Source: Hominenteromicrobium gallistercoris
Lineage (GTDB): Bacteria > Bacillota > Clostridia > Oscillospirales > Acutalibacteraceae
DNA: 41,236 nucleotides
Assembly (NCBI GenBank): GCA_019119145.1
Contig: DWXR01000045.1
Span: 1 to 41,236, forward strand
Reading direction: 5' to 3'
Of the stretch, positions 7,696 through 15,207 are shown piece by piece. The translations under genes and the position numbers were made by a program. The notes under the pieces were generated by a model. That model saw only the letters and a program-made list of their open reading frames with translations, searched no databases and was not told the origin of the DNA. Position 1 is the stretch's first letter; each line of letters begins with the position of its first letter.

Positions 7696-8529
7696 TTACT
7701 TACCGTTTCTGCGCTTGACGATGAACTTGTTGCTCGCCTTCTTCTTAGCGCGCGTCTTGTAGCCGAGGGCCGGCTTGCCCCACGGCGTGACCGGGCCCGG
7801 GCGTCCGACAGGGCTCTTGCCCTCACCGCCGCCGTGCGGGTGGTCGTTCGGGTTCATGACGGAACCTCTGACGGTCGGTCTCCAGCCCATGTTTCTCTTG
7901 CGGCCGGCCTTACCGATCTTCACGTTCTCGTGGTCGATGTTGGAAACCTGGCCGATGGAAGCCATGCACGCGTCCGGCACGTTTCTGAGCTCGCCGGAGG
8001 GCAGTCTCAGCAGCGCCATGCCGTTTTCCTTCGCCATGAGCTGCGCCATGATGCCGGCGGCTCTCGCGAGCTGCGCGCCCTTGCCGGGGTAGAGCTCGAC
8101 GTTGTGGACGAAGGTACCGGTCGGGATGTTCGCAAGCGGAAGCGCGTTGCCGGGCTTGATGTCGGCATCCTTGCCGGAGACGACCTTGTCGCCGACCTTC
8201 AGGCCGTTCGGGGCGATGATGTACTTCTTCTCGCCGTCCTCGTACTGCACGAGCGCGATGAACGCGGAGCGGTTCGGGTCGTACTCGATCGTCAGGACCG
8301 TCGCGGCCATGTCGTTCTTCTGGCGCTTGAAGTCGATGATGCGGTACTTCTTACGGTTGCCGCCGCCTCTGTGGCGGACGGTGATTCTGCCGTAGCTGTT
8401 GCGGCCGGCAGCTTTATTCTTCGGAGCCAGCAGGCTCTTCTCCGGGCCACACTTGCTCAGGCCGCTGTAGTCCGTGGTGGACATGTTGCGGCGCGCATTC
8501 GTGGTCGGCTTATAGTTGATAATTGCCAT
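7696..8529 (-). CDS. rplB: 50S ribosomal protein L2
   Basis: 277-residue primary 23S rRNA-binding protein needed for subunit association and peptidyl transfer. It has the OB and SH3-like domains and the C-terminal HPHGGGEGKSPVGRPGPVTP stretch that contacts the peptidyl-transferase region. The ATG at 8529 (MAIINYKPT) has AAGGAG about 10 nt upstream; a longer frame adds 16 non-conserved residues and is rejected. Confidence 0.98.
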   Translation of the reverse strand: MAIINYKPTTNARRNMSTTDYSGLSKCGPEKSLLAPKNKAAGRNSYGRITVRHRGGGNRKKYRIIDFKRQKNDMAATVLTIEYDPNRSAFIALVQYEDGEKKYIIAPNGLKVGDKVVSGKDADIKPGNALPLANIPTGTFVHNVELYPGKGAQLARAAGIMAQLMAKENGMALLRLPSGELRNVPDACMASIGQVSNIDHENVKIGKAGRKRNMGWRPTVRGSVMNPNDHPHGGGEGKSPVGRPGPVTPWGKPALGYKTRAKKKASNKFIVKRRNGK

Positions 8530-8605
8530 TGTGTTTTCTCTCCTTATTTGGCTTTGCGGGAACGGGCCGTTTCCCATTCATGCCCTTCGGGGTCTCTCCG
8601 GCCGA

Positions 8606-8896
8606 TCAGATCATCGACTCGAAGAACTCAATCGTCTTGCTGCCCTCTGTGAGCGTTACAACAGCCTTCTTCCAGGATCTGGTGTAGCCCTCGTATCTGC
8701 CCTGGCGGCGAAGCTTGCCGCGCACGTTCAGCGTGTTGACCTTCTGAACCTTGACGCCGAACAGCTCCTCGACCGCCTTCGCGATCTCGATCTTGTTCGC
8801 ATCCTTGCAGACTTCAAACGTGTATTTCTTCTCCGCGTTGCCGGCCATGGATTTCTCCGTGATGATCGGGCGGATGACGATATCCTGCGCTTTCAT
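8606..8896 (-). CDS. rplW: 50S ribosomal protein L23
   Basis: 96-residue tunnel-exit protein, docking site for trigger factor and SRP. DIVIRPIITEKSMAGNAEKK with KYTFEVCKDANKIEIAKAVE is typical of L23. Its ATG overlaps the rplD stop by one base (TAATG), with GAGGAGG inside the end of rplD, so translation is probably coupled. Confidence 0.97.
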   Translation of the reverse strand: MKAQDIVIRPIITEKSMAGNAEKKYTFEVCKDANKIEIAKAVEELFGVKVQKVNTLNVRGKLRRQGRYEGYTRSWKKAVVTLTEGSKTIEFFESMI

Positions 8897-9519
8897 TATG
8901 CGTACACCTCCTCGATTTTGGAGACGGCATCCTTCACAACGATGAACTTATCGGCATTGAGGATGTCGTATACGTTCAGCGTGTTGACCTGCGCGGTCTT
9001 GACGCCGGGGATGTTCGCTGCGGAAGCGATGACCTTGGCATCGACCTCCGGGAGAACGATGAGCGCCTTCTTCTCGCTGCCGAGCGCCTTGAGCATCTCG
9101 GCGATCTTCTTCGTCTTGTAGCCCTCTGTCGTGATGGCGTCGACAACGATCATCTCGTTGTCCTGAACCTTGCTCGAGAGCGCGGACTTCATCGCGAGGC
9201 GCTTGACCTTCTTGTTCAGCGTGATGGTGTAATCTCTCGGCTTCGGCGCGAACACGATGCCGCCGTGCGTCCACTGCGGCGCTCTTGTGGAGCCCTGTCT
9301 CGCGCGGCCGGTGCCCTTCTGTCTCCACGGCTTCTTGCCGCCGCCGGAAACCTCTGCACGGGTGAGAGCGGACTGTGTGCCCTGTCTCTGGTTTGCGAGA
9401 TACGCCTTGACCATATCATTCATGACGGAAACGTTGGGCTCGATGCCGAAAACCTCGGCGGAAAGCTCCATCTTTTCAACTTCCTTGCCCGCCATGTTCA
9501 TAACTGCTACTGTAGGCAT
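8896..9519 (-). CDS. rplD: 50S ribosomal protein L4
   Basis: 207-residue protein with a globular domain and an extended loop reaching the exit tunnel (KKPWRQKGTGRARQGSTRAP, about residues 62-81). In E. coli L4 represses the S10 operon by binding its leader; whether the long leader here has an equivalent role is unknown. Start ATG at 9519 with AAGGAGG upstream. Confidence 0.98.
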   Translation of the reverse strand: MPTVAVMNMAGKEVEKMELSAEVFGIEPNVSVMNDMVKAYLANQRQGTQSALTRAEVSGGGKKPWRQKGTGRARQGSTRAPQWTHGGIVFAPKPRDYTITLNKKVKRLAMKSALSSKVQDNEMIVVDAITTEGYKTKKIAEMLKALGSEKKALIVLPEVDAKVIASAANIPGVKTAQVNTLNVYDILNADKFIVVKDAVSKIEEVYA

Positions 9520-9537
9520 TCTTTATTCCTCCTTCCC

Positions 9538-10170
9538 TTACGCTTTAACGCTGTCGCGCAGTACGACCGTACCGCCGTTGGGGCCGGGAATAGCACCCTT
9601 CACAGCAATCAGATTGTTTTCAGCGTCCACCTTGACGACGGCCAGGTTCTGCACCGTGACCTTCTCTGCGCCGAGGTGACCGGCCATCTTCAGGCCCTTC
9701 CAGACTCTGGACGGGCTGGAGCACGCGCCGTTGGAGCCGCCGTGGCGGGCAACCGGACCGGAACCGTGCGTTTCCTTCAGTCTCTGGAAGTTCCAGCGCT
9801 TGATGACGCCGGCGTAGCCCTTACCCTTGCTCGTGCCCGTGACGTCAACCTTGTCGCCGCTTTCGAAGACGTCCGCCTTGATGAGGTCGCCGACGTTGTA
9901 AGCCGAGCAGTCGCTCATTCTGAACTCCTTCAGGGTCTTCTTCGGGGCGACGTCGCCCTTCTTGAAGTGGCCCGTGAGGGGCTTCGAAACGCGCTGCGGC
10001 TTCTGGTCGCCGAAGCCTACCTGAATCGCGTCATAGCCGTCGTTTTCAACAGTCTTCTTCTGTGTGACAACACAGGGACCGGCTTCCACAACTGTTACGG
10101 GAACGACTCTGCCCTTTTCGTCGAAAATCTGCGTCATGCCGATTTTCTTGCCGATGATTGCCTTCTGCAT
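9538..10170 (-). CDS. rplC: 50S ribosomal protein L3
   Basis: 210-residue protein. MQKAIIGKKIGMTQIFDEKG and the central loop region KGYAGVIKRWNFQRLKETHG approach the peptidyl-transferase centre; GSNGACSSPSRVWKGLKMAG is the L3 signature in slightly variant form. It lies between rpsJ (87 bp gap) and rplD. Confidence 0.98.
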   Translation of the reverse strand: MQKAIIGKKIGMTQIFDEKGRVVPVTVVEAGPCVVTQKKTVENDGYDAIQVGFGDQKPQRVSKPLTGHFKKGDVAPKKTLKEFRMSDCSAYNVGDLIKADVFESGDKVDVTGTSKGKGYAGVIKRWNFQRLKETHGSGPVARHGGSNGACSSPSRVWKGLKMAGHLGAEKVTVQNLAVVKVDAENNLIAVKGAIPGPNGGTVVLRDSVKA

Positions 10171-10257
10171 TCTTGTATCCTCCTGTTAGGTTATTGGTCG
10201 GATTGCTCCGACATGACCCTCCTGCCTGTAGGTTGAGCGGCGTATGCCGACAATCGA

Positions 10258-10569
10258 TTAAAGTTTGATCTCGATCTCAACACCGGCGGGGAGCTCTAAG
10301 CCCATCAACGCCTCAACGGTTTTGTTGCTGGGTCTTAAGATGTCGATAAGTCTCTTGTGGGTACGCATCTCGAACTGCTCGCGGCTGTCCTTGTACTTGT
10401 GAACAGCTCTGAGGATCGTGATGACCTGCTTCTCGGTCGGCAGCGGCACCGGGCCGGAAACTCTCGCGCCCGTGCGCTTCGCGGTCTGCACGATCTTCTC
10501 CGCCGACTGATCGACGACCTGATGATCGTAACCCTTAATTCTTATCCTGATCTTTTCCTTGACTGCCAC
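10258..10569 (-). CDS. rpsJ: 30S ribosomal protein S10
   Basis: 103-residue head protein of the 30S subunit; S10 (NusE) also forms transcription antitermination complexes with NusB. KIRIRIKGYDHQVVDQSAEK and SGPVPLPTEKQVITILRAVH are typical. The start is GTG (10567-10569) after AGGAGG at about 8 nt. It is the first gene of the ribosomal protein cluster here; no tuf or fusA precedes it. Confidence 0.98.
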   Translation of the reverse strand: MAVKEKIRIRIKGYDHQVVDQSAEKIVQTAKRTGARVSGPVPLPTEKQVITILRAVHKYKDSREQFEMRTHKRLIDILRPSNKTVEALMGLELPAGVEIEIKL

Positions 10570-10926
10570 TAAAATCGCCTCCTGTTATTCTTTAAGTTGG
10601 CGGGCTGTACGGGTTTTTATGTTTTAAACACTGCTCCGGGTGTTTCGCCCGGAAGCCATAGAAAAACCGGACATTCACTTTCGTGAATTCCGGGATCGTT
10701 CGGGCCGGTGTAAAACACAAACCCTGCACATAAAAAACCATCAAAGCGCATTTTGGTCCGGCCTGTGCGCCTTAGAAATCAGCGCATGGTTCCGCGCGCC
10801 ACTCCGCACTGGGAGCCGCTTCGCTTCGATTGTTGTCGCCCGGTTTAAAATCGGACATACTCCACGGAAAAACCGGCCGTATCGGCCGCAACCTCCCGCT
10901 TCATCGCATATCTGTCGCAGTCACGC
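10570..10926 (-). promoter_or_regulatory. Long structured 5' leader of the rpsJ (S10) operon
   Basis: About 357 nt separate the predicted transcript start from rpsJ, with no ORF of note. Reading the minus-strand RNA, several hairpins are visible: 10874-10888 (CGGCCG arms, 3-nt loop), 10765-10787 (6 bp, extendable), 10667-10693 (11 bp with one bulge, closed by a GAAA tetraloop) and 10635-10653 (TCCGGG/CCCGGA). None ends in a U-run, so simple attenuation is not obvious. Ribosomal protein operons often carry such autoregulatory leaders. I recall a published S10 leader motif from Clostridia but cannot test a match. Confidence 0.6.
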
Positions 10927-10932
10927 TTAGTT

Positions 10933-10961
10933 ATTATAGCAGGCAACTCCCGAAAATGCAA
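10933..10961 (-). promoter_or_regulatory. Sigma-A type promoter of the rpsJ operon
   Basis: On the minus strand: -35 TTGCAT (10956-10961), 17-bp spacer, -10 TATAAT (10933-10938). It is the only consensus-quality promoter seen upstream of rpsJ, so transcription should begin near 10926. Confidence 0.8.
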
Positions 10962-11065
10962 CCCCTTTTGGAAAGATTTTTTCAGATTTTCTGCGGCTTT
11001 TCCGGTTTTTTCCAAATGCGCCGCCTCCTGTGCCTTGAGGCGCCGCCGGCCGCTGTGCGAAAGCG

Positions 11066-11094
11066 CGAAAACCGGGGCGGCCGAAGCCGCCCCG
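11066..11094 (-). terminator. Intrinsic terminator after the small membrane-anchored protein
   Basis: A 9-bp GC stem (11073-11081 with 11086-11094) closed by a 4-nt loop, read TTCG on the minus strand, followed by GTTTTC. The U-run is short, so efficiency is uncertain. It separates 11117-11611 from the rpsJ promoter. Confidence 0.6.
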
Positions 11095-11116
11095 TCCTTC
11101 TCTTTTCCTGCATGCT

Positions 11117-11611
11117 CTAATCGTTCCCCGGCTCGACGCGCAGGAAGTCCATCGTTTCCGCCGGGTCGCGCCCGTCCGCGGAGAACACAAACCGCCTTTC
11201 CTGTCCGTCGTCCGTAACCTTGAGGAAGGCCGTCGCGCCGTCGGTGCCGTAGACAAAGCGCATCCCCTCGATTGCGTTTGCTTCCGGGTCGTACCAGCCG
11301 CCCGCCGCATAGCGGATCGGCCAATCCGGAAACGTCGTCTCCCACAGGCATTCCACCGGCTCGTAGGTTTTCGCGCCCTGCGCCGTCTCCACCGTGAACG
11401 ACGCCCGCAGCTCCGTTGTGCGCAGGAAGCGGCACAGCCGCCAGCCCTCGGCTTCGAGCGCGGCGGGTTCCGCCGCCGCGGCGCCTTCCACCCGCACGCC
11501 GGAAAGCGACATGTGAAACGGCAGGGGCAGCGGCACGAGCCAGAGCACGAGCGCGAGCAGTACAGCGCACACGCAGACCCACCCGACTATTTTTCGCCCG
11601 AACCGTTTCAT
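11117..11611 (-). CDS. Membrane-anchored protein of unknown function
   Basis: 164 residues. A basic N-terminus (MKRFGRK) is followed by one hydrophobic segment at about residues 8-29, then a soluble domain with several beta-strand-like stretches and aromatic residues. This predicts a single N-terminal anchor or uncleaved signal with the rest outside the cell. I do not recognise a family. The ATG at 11611 has AAGGGGG upstream; a frame extending 17 codons further would cross the promoter -10 and is rejected. It has its own promoter and terminator. Confidence 0.75.
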   Translation of the reverse strand: MKRFGRKIVGWVCVCAVLLALVLWLVPLPLPFHMSLSGVRVEGAAAAEPAALEAEGWRLCRFLRTTELRASFTVETAQGAKTYEPVECLWETTFPDWPIRYAAGGWYDPEANAIEGMRFVYGTDGATAFLKVTDDGQERRFVFSADGRDPAETMDFLRVEPGND

Positions 11612-11633
11612 AAGCACCGCCCCCTTAAAATTC

Positions 11634-11662
11634 AGTGTACCGCTTTCGGCGCGATCCGTCAA
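11634..11662 (-). promoter_or_regulatory. Promoter of the small membrane-anchored protein gene
   Basis: Minus strand: -35 TTGACG (11657-11662), 17-bp spacer, -10 TACACT (11634-11639). It starts directly after the upstream terminator's U-run and places the transcript start about 15 nt before the ATG. Confidence 0.75.
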
Positions 11663-11665
11663 CAG

Positions 11666-11696
11666 AAAAACAGCGGGCAGCCGAAGCTGTCCGCTG
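11666..11696 (-). terminator. Intrinsic terminator of the G5/3D protein gene
   Basis: 11-bp stem (11671-11681 with 11686-11696, one wobble or mismatch) with a TTCG tetraloop on the minus strand, followed by UUUUU (11666-11670). It lies 17 bp after the stop codon at 11714. Confidence 0.9.
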
Positions 11697-11713
11697 AAGT
11701 TTCGCTTATTCGA

Positions 11714-13165
11714 TTACCAGCCGGAACGGATGACGTACACGTTCATGTTGCGCCGGCCGAACGCCGTGCAGTCCTCGAGCGTGTCGTAGTAGAGGTCCGC
11801 CACGATGTCGCCCGCCATGGCCGCGCCGCCCGTATCCATCGCGTAGCAGTAGCCGTACGTCCAGGAGCCGTCGGCCGCCGTGATGTACAGCAGCGAGCCG
11901 TACGGGATGCGGTTCGGGTCCACCGCCACGTAGCCGACCTGCGGCGTCGCGCCGATCGAGGTCACGGCGCCCGGCTCCGCATAATACGCGGTGCAGGAGC
12001 CGTACAGGCTGTACTCATAGGAGACCGTTTCACCGGAGGCGTCCACAAACGTGCTGCCGCCGCCCGTCGATGTGCTGCCGCCGCTGCCGGAGCCCGTGCC
12101 GCCGCTCGGGCGCGTCTTCGTGCCGACGAGGACGACTTCATCCTCCGCCTCCTGCACGACCTTTTCCTCGAGCACCTCGCGGCCGCGCTCTTCGCCGTCC
12201 GCGTAAACGACCGCGTAGGTCACTTCCTTTTCGCCCTCGACGCCTGCGGTCTTGACCTCGGTCTCGTCCTCATACAGGTCGTCGCTGTCCTCGTAAACCG
12301 TTTCGTAGGCGATCGTCTCTGTCTCGGTGACCTCCTCGCTCGTGATGCGCACGACGCGGAACGACGCGCCGTCCGCCACGTGGTCGCCGGCCTTCACGGT
12401 CTTTTCGCCGTCCGCCGTCTCCACGCGGAGCTCATCCTGCTCGCCGAGCGCGATGCCCGCGCTCTCAAGCGCACCGCCGTAGCTTTCCGCCGAAACGCTG
12501 TAGGTCTCGGTCTCGCCGTCCGCCGTGATCGTCACGTCGATGTAGCGTGCGACGCGGATGCGCATGCCGTTTTCCAGCGGCGTATCCGCAGCCGGCGAAA
12601 CGGTGTCCGATTCGCCGAGCGTGACGCCCGCGCTCTCGAGCGCGTCGGCGACCATGCCGCCGAGCTGGTCGATCATGCGGCGCTTGCCGTCCGCCTCAAT
12701 GAAAACGCGGTTGGAGCGCGTCACGGAAGCCGTGGTGTCACCGTCGAGCGCCGTGTCCCGCGCCGGCTCCGTCACATCGCGCGCGCCGAGCGTAACGCCG
12801 CCCTGCGCCACCGCATCCTCCAGCGTCGTCCCCTTCGGGACAACGACCATCGCGGTCTCGCCGTCCGCCTCTACGGAGACGCGCACCGCGCGCTGCACCG
12901 TGAGCAGACGGTCGTTCCTGTTGAACTCATACGTATCAATATCCGAAACGGGCGGCATGCCCTCCGTCTCGGCGCGGGCGAGGATCTCTTCCGGATTCCC
13001 GCCGAGCATGCTGAACGTATAGGTGTTCCCGTCGTCCCGCACGGTGATCTCCACCGTATTGGCCATAACGGTGACCACCGAACCGACGCAGATCATCACA
13101 ACCAGCACGGTGATGAGCAGGATGTGGGGGATCCGCCGGCCCTGCGCTTTTCTCGCATGGCGCAT
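11714..13165 (-). CDS. Cell-wall protein with DUF348 repeats, G5 and 3D domains (YabE/Rpf-like)
   Basis: 483 residues: an N-terminal membrane anchor (about 12-35), roughly four DUF348-like repeats (36-247), a G5 domain (about 272-350), a Gly/Ser linker (353-371), and a C-terminal 3D domain (about 388-480). The three family aspartates are visible: D416 in VAVDP, D444 in AMDTGG, D457 in VADLYYD. This architecture is that of Bacillota YabE/resuscitation-factor analogues, thought to cleave peptidoglycan on the cell surface. The ATG at 13165 has AAGGAG 7 nt upstream; upstream in-frame codons lie in the leader. A monocistronic unit with consensus promoter and terminator. Confidence 0.9.
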   Translation of the reverse strand: MRHARKAQGRRIPHILLITVLVVMICVGSVVTVMANTVEITVRDDGNTYTFSMLGGNPEEILARAETEGMPPVSDIDTYEFNRNDRLLTVQRAVRVSVEADGETAMVVVPKGTTLEDAVAQGGVTLGARDVTEPARDTALDGDTTASVTRSNRVFIEADGKRRMIDQLGGMVADALESAGVTLGESDTVSPAADTPLENGMRIRVARYIDVTITADGETETYSVSAESYGGALESAGIALGEQDELRVETADGEKTVKAGDHVADGASFRVVRITSEEVTETETIAYETVYEDSDDLYEDETEVKTAGVEGEKEVTYAVVYADGEERGREVLEEKVVQEAEDEVVLVGTKTRPSGGTGSGSGGSTSTGGGSTFVDASGETVSYEYSLYGSCTAYYAEPGAVTSIGATPQVGYVAVDPNRIPYGSLLYITAADGSWTYGYCYAMDTGGAAMAGDIVADLYYDTLEDCTAFGRRNMNVYVIRSGW

Positions 13166-13284
13166 AAAAGCACTCCTTTCGTGAACAGAAAACCGTTCTT
13201 TGGACGCGCGGCCTGCGCCGCGTTCCGCCGTGTACACTGTCTCAGCCGGGCCTTGCCCGGCACTCCCTCGGAGATTCATTGCAG

Positions 13285-13313
13285 AGTATAGTGACAAAAT
13301 AACGGTCTGTCAA
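13285..13313 (-). promoter_or_regulatory. Strong promoter and structured leader of the G5/3D protein gene
   Basis: Minus strand: -35 TTGACA (13308-13313), exactly 17 bp, -10 TATACT (13285-13290), with AT-rich DNA just upstream. The leader of about 110 nt contains a 7-bp GC hairpin at 13245-13261 (GCCGGGC/GCCCGGC). I see no recognisable riboswitch in it. Confidence 0.85.
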
Positions 13314-13650
13314 GTTTCCGGAGTATGTTCTTTTGTGCATCCTGCCATATTTCGAATGATTATCAAATTTACATAACCGCCGAATACTTCTTTTTAGTTA
13401 AATAAACTTGATATTTCTAAAAACCAAAAATGTTTGGCTCTGTGCATTTTGCAAAAACTTTGCAACTCCTTTGCAGTCGAACGTAAATTCTTTTTGCAAA
13501 ATTCCGTATATTTATTCCTTCGATTGTTTCGTTTTAGAGCCTTTTTTCCGACTTTTCCCCGCCGTATTCGTATATTGTTGCGAACAGGATTCATTTCTTC
13601 GACTGTAAAGGACAGGTGTTTTACACCACAAAATCCGGCCCGTCCGCTTG
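13314..13650. other. AT-rich intergenic DNA with phased TTTGCA repeats
   Basis: No credible gene in either direction. The stretch is much richer in A+T than its surroundings. TTTGCA occurs at 13448, 13459 and 13470, exactly 11 bp apart, and again at 13493. A GGTGT/ACACC inverted repeat lies at 13614-13626. Function unknown. Confidence 0.5.
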
Positions 13651-13775
13651 AAAAACGGGCGATTCCGCCCGAAATCTCGGGGTTGCGGCGATGCCTGCGC
13701 CTGCATGCTTTCGGGAAGCGCCGCGCGCCCGCTTTCTGTAACGCTTCCCCACTTTCCACCGCCTTTTCACGCTTT
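13651..13775 (-). ncRNA. Candidate small structured RNA with terminator
   Basis: On the minus strand, a 7-bp closing helix (757-763 with 687-693 of the 13 kb block) encloses an 8-bp helix (13742-13749 with 13713-13720). A 6-bp GC terminator hairpin at 13656-13671 follows, ending in UUUUU (13651-13655). A second hairpin (13668-13681) shares four bases with the terminator stem, so the two exclude each other. A clear promoter was not found: TTGACA at 13792-13797 has no good -10. Could be a small RNA, a decayed leader, or chance structure in GC-rich DNA. Confidence 0.35.
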
Positions 13776-13847
13776 TTCCGCAAAAATTATTGTCAACAAA
13801 TGCATATTCAACCGGATTCAGGGCCGAAAATGTCCTTGAAACGGGAA

Positions 13848-13876
13848 AGAGCGGGCCGGCGTTTCCGGTCCGCTCT
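13848..13876 (-). terminator. Terminator of the SGNH esterase gene
   Basis: 12-bp stem (13848-13859 with 13865-13876, one G-U) with a 5-nt loop, followed on the minus strand by UUUCCC. It ends 11 bp past the stop of the esterase gene. The sequence on the plus strand also has a short T-run, so it may work both ways. Confidence 0.75.
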
Positions 13877-13887
13877 TTTCTCCGAAA

Positions 13888-14988
13888 TCAGCCGCGCCGC
13901 CCGTTCAGGTAGGCCGTCAGCTCGGCCGCCGCGGTGCGGTGCGCGCCGACGCCGGGGTGGTTCCGGCAGCCGCGGTTTTCGATGTCGTCCGTCAGCGCAA
14001 GGAACGCCGCGTGCGCGTCGCCGCTTTCCGCCCGGTACGCCTCGACCGCGCCCTGCAGCGCCGGCGCGAGGTCGAGCCCGAGCATGCCGTAGATCCAGAC
14101 CAGCTCGGCCTTCGGGTTGCAGCGCCGCAGCGTGTACAGGAAGTCCTTGGCCTTCCGCTGCAGCCGCGCGATGTCCTCGGCGCAGAAGCTGCCGTCCGCC
14201 GCGCGGCGGTTTTCAAAGCTTTCGCCGGTCTGCGGGTCGCGCCACGCGGGCTGGTCGAAGGCGCCGCAGTCGTTCGTGCCGAGGTTGATGAAGATATAGT
14301 CCGGCTGCCAGGCCGCGAAGTCGTTCGGTTTATGCGCGCCGAGCGCTTCGTTCCGCGCGCCGGTCAGCAGGCCGCAGACCTGCTCATAGACCGGCGGCAG
14401 CGCGTTGTGCGGGTTGTTGTCCCACGCGCAGCCGACGCCCCAGCCGCTCTGGGAGAGGACGCGCACGTCGGCGCCGACAGCCTGCGCCGTCATGACCGCG
14501 TAGTTGTTTTCGGCGCAGAAGAACATCGAGACCCAGTCCTCCTCCGCCTTCGCGCCGATGCTCCCCTCGCCGCTCGTGATGCTGTCGCCGATGAACTCGA
14601 GCTTCAGCGCGCGCGGCTCGACCGGCTCAAAGCTGCCGTCCGTCTCGAGCGCGCAGATCTGCAGCAGACTCTCCGGGTCGCCGCTCATCGCCTGCGTATC
14701 CTTCACGATGCGCACGTTTTTGACGGTTTCCGGGTTCATGCCGCGGAACACGCAGACGCGGTGCGTCCCCTTCTCCGCCATGCGGCGGGACAGGAATTCG
14801 CCGTTGACGACGAAGCTGTACCACGGCTCGTACATCGACCAGTCGGCGGAGAGCTCCACCCAGAGCTCGCCGCCGCGCACGTTGACCTCCAGCCCCGAGG
14901 CCGTCCAGAACAGCGTGAGCGGGTCCGTCTCCCCGTTCGTCCGCCCGTGCACAAGGTGCGGCACCTGTGAAATTGTCCAGCGTTTCAT
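13888..14988 (-). CDS. SGNH/GDSL hydrolase, carbohydrate esterase family 2-like
   Basis: 366 residues, no signal peptide, so likely cytosolic. An N-terminal beta-rich domain (about 1-125) precedes an SGNH hydrolase domain. Catalytic blocks: GDSITSG with S136, the Gly block around SQSGWGVG (180-186), GTND with N239, and NHPGVGAH with H344. The Asp two before the His typical of lipases is replaced (RNHP), which fits the Ser-His dyad known from CE2 esterases. Expected to remove acetyl groups from plant-derived oligosaccharides. It lies downstream of the GH3 gene in the same orientation, with its own promoter. AAGGAG lies about 9 nt before the ATG. Confidence 0.85.
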   Translation of the reverse strand: MKRWTISQVPHLVHGRTNGETDPLTLFWTASGLEVNVRGGELWVELSADWSMYEPWYSFVVNGEFLSRRMAEKGTHRVCVFRGMNPETVKNVRIVKDTQAMSGDPESLLQICALETDGSFEPVEPRALKLEFIGDSITSGEGSIGAKAEEDWVSMFFCAENNYAVMTAQAVGADVRVLSQSGWGVGCAWDNNPHNALPPVYEQVCGLLTGARNEALGAHKPNDFAAWQPDYIFINLGTNDCGAFDQPAWRDPQTGESFENRRAADGSFCAEDIARLQRKAKDFLYTLRRCNPKAELVWIYGMLGLDLAPALQGAVEAYRAESGDAHAAFLALTDDIENRGCRNHPGVGAHRTAAAELTAYLNGRRG

Positions 14989-15050
14989 TGATTCGTTCTC
15001 CTTCCCGAGCCCTCGGGGCTTTTCCGCCCGCAGCGCCGTTTTTCTTTCTT

Positions 15051-15079
15051 ATTATATAGGCATCCGCGGCAAACGTCAA
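15051..15079 (-). promoter_or_regulatory. Promoter of the SGNH esterase gene
   Basis: Minus strand: -35 TTGACG (15074-15079), 17-bp spacer, -10 TATAAT (15051-15056). The leader contains a 6-bp hairpin CCCGAG/CTCGGG (15004-15017) that ends right at the AAGGAG ribosome binding site. Confidence 0.8.
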
Positions 15080-15152
15080 CCGCCGCCAAAAATCGGCGCA
15101 GATATAGCCCCGCAGCGGTGCGAAGAAAGCCGTGCGCCGGAGACGCGCAGAA

Positions 15153-15185
15153 GCCCCGCCGCTTCCGGAGGGGAAACGGCGGGGC
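15153..15185 (-). terminator. Probable terminator of the GH3 gene
   Basis: 9-bp GC stem (15153-15161 with 15177-15185) with a 15-nt loop, about 20 bp after the GH3 stop. The following tract is CUUCUG rather than a U-run, so this is a weaker call. Confidence 0.5.
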
Positions 15186-15207
15186 CGGGTTAAGCTTTCA
15201 GTTTTGC

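Noticed and set aside
10570..10600. Intrinsic terminator/attenuator before rpsJ
   Set aside because: The hairpin at 10635-10653 is not followed by a U-run.
13166..13278. TPP-riboswitch-like words in the leader of the G5/3D gene (GGGAGTGCC, then GGCTGAGA)
   Set aside because: The second half of the motif (CCTGATCTGG and TACCAGCG region) is missing and the gene has no link to thiamine; treated as chance.
13394..13783. 129-codon minus-strand open frame in the intergenic region
   Set aside because: No ribosome binding site, TTG start, low-complexity basic composition, no family resemblance; overlaps the terminator-like hairpin.
13742..13790. MraZ-box-like purine repeats (GTGGAAAGTGGGG) on the minus strand
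   Set aside because: Spacing is 7 bp, not the usual 10, and no mraZ or division gene follows.
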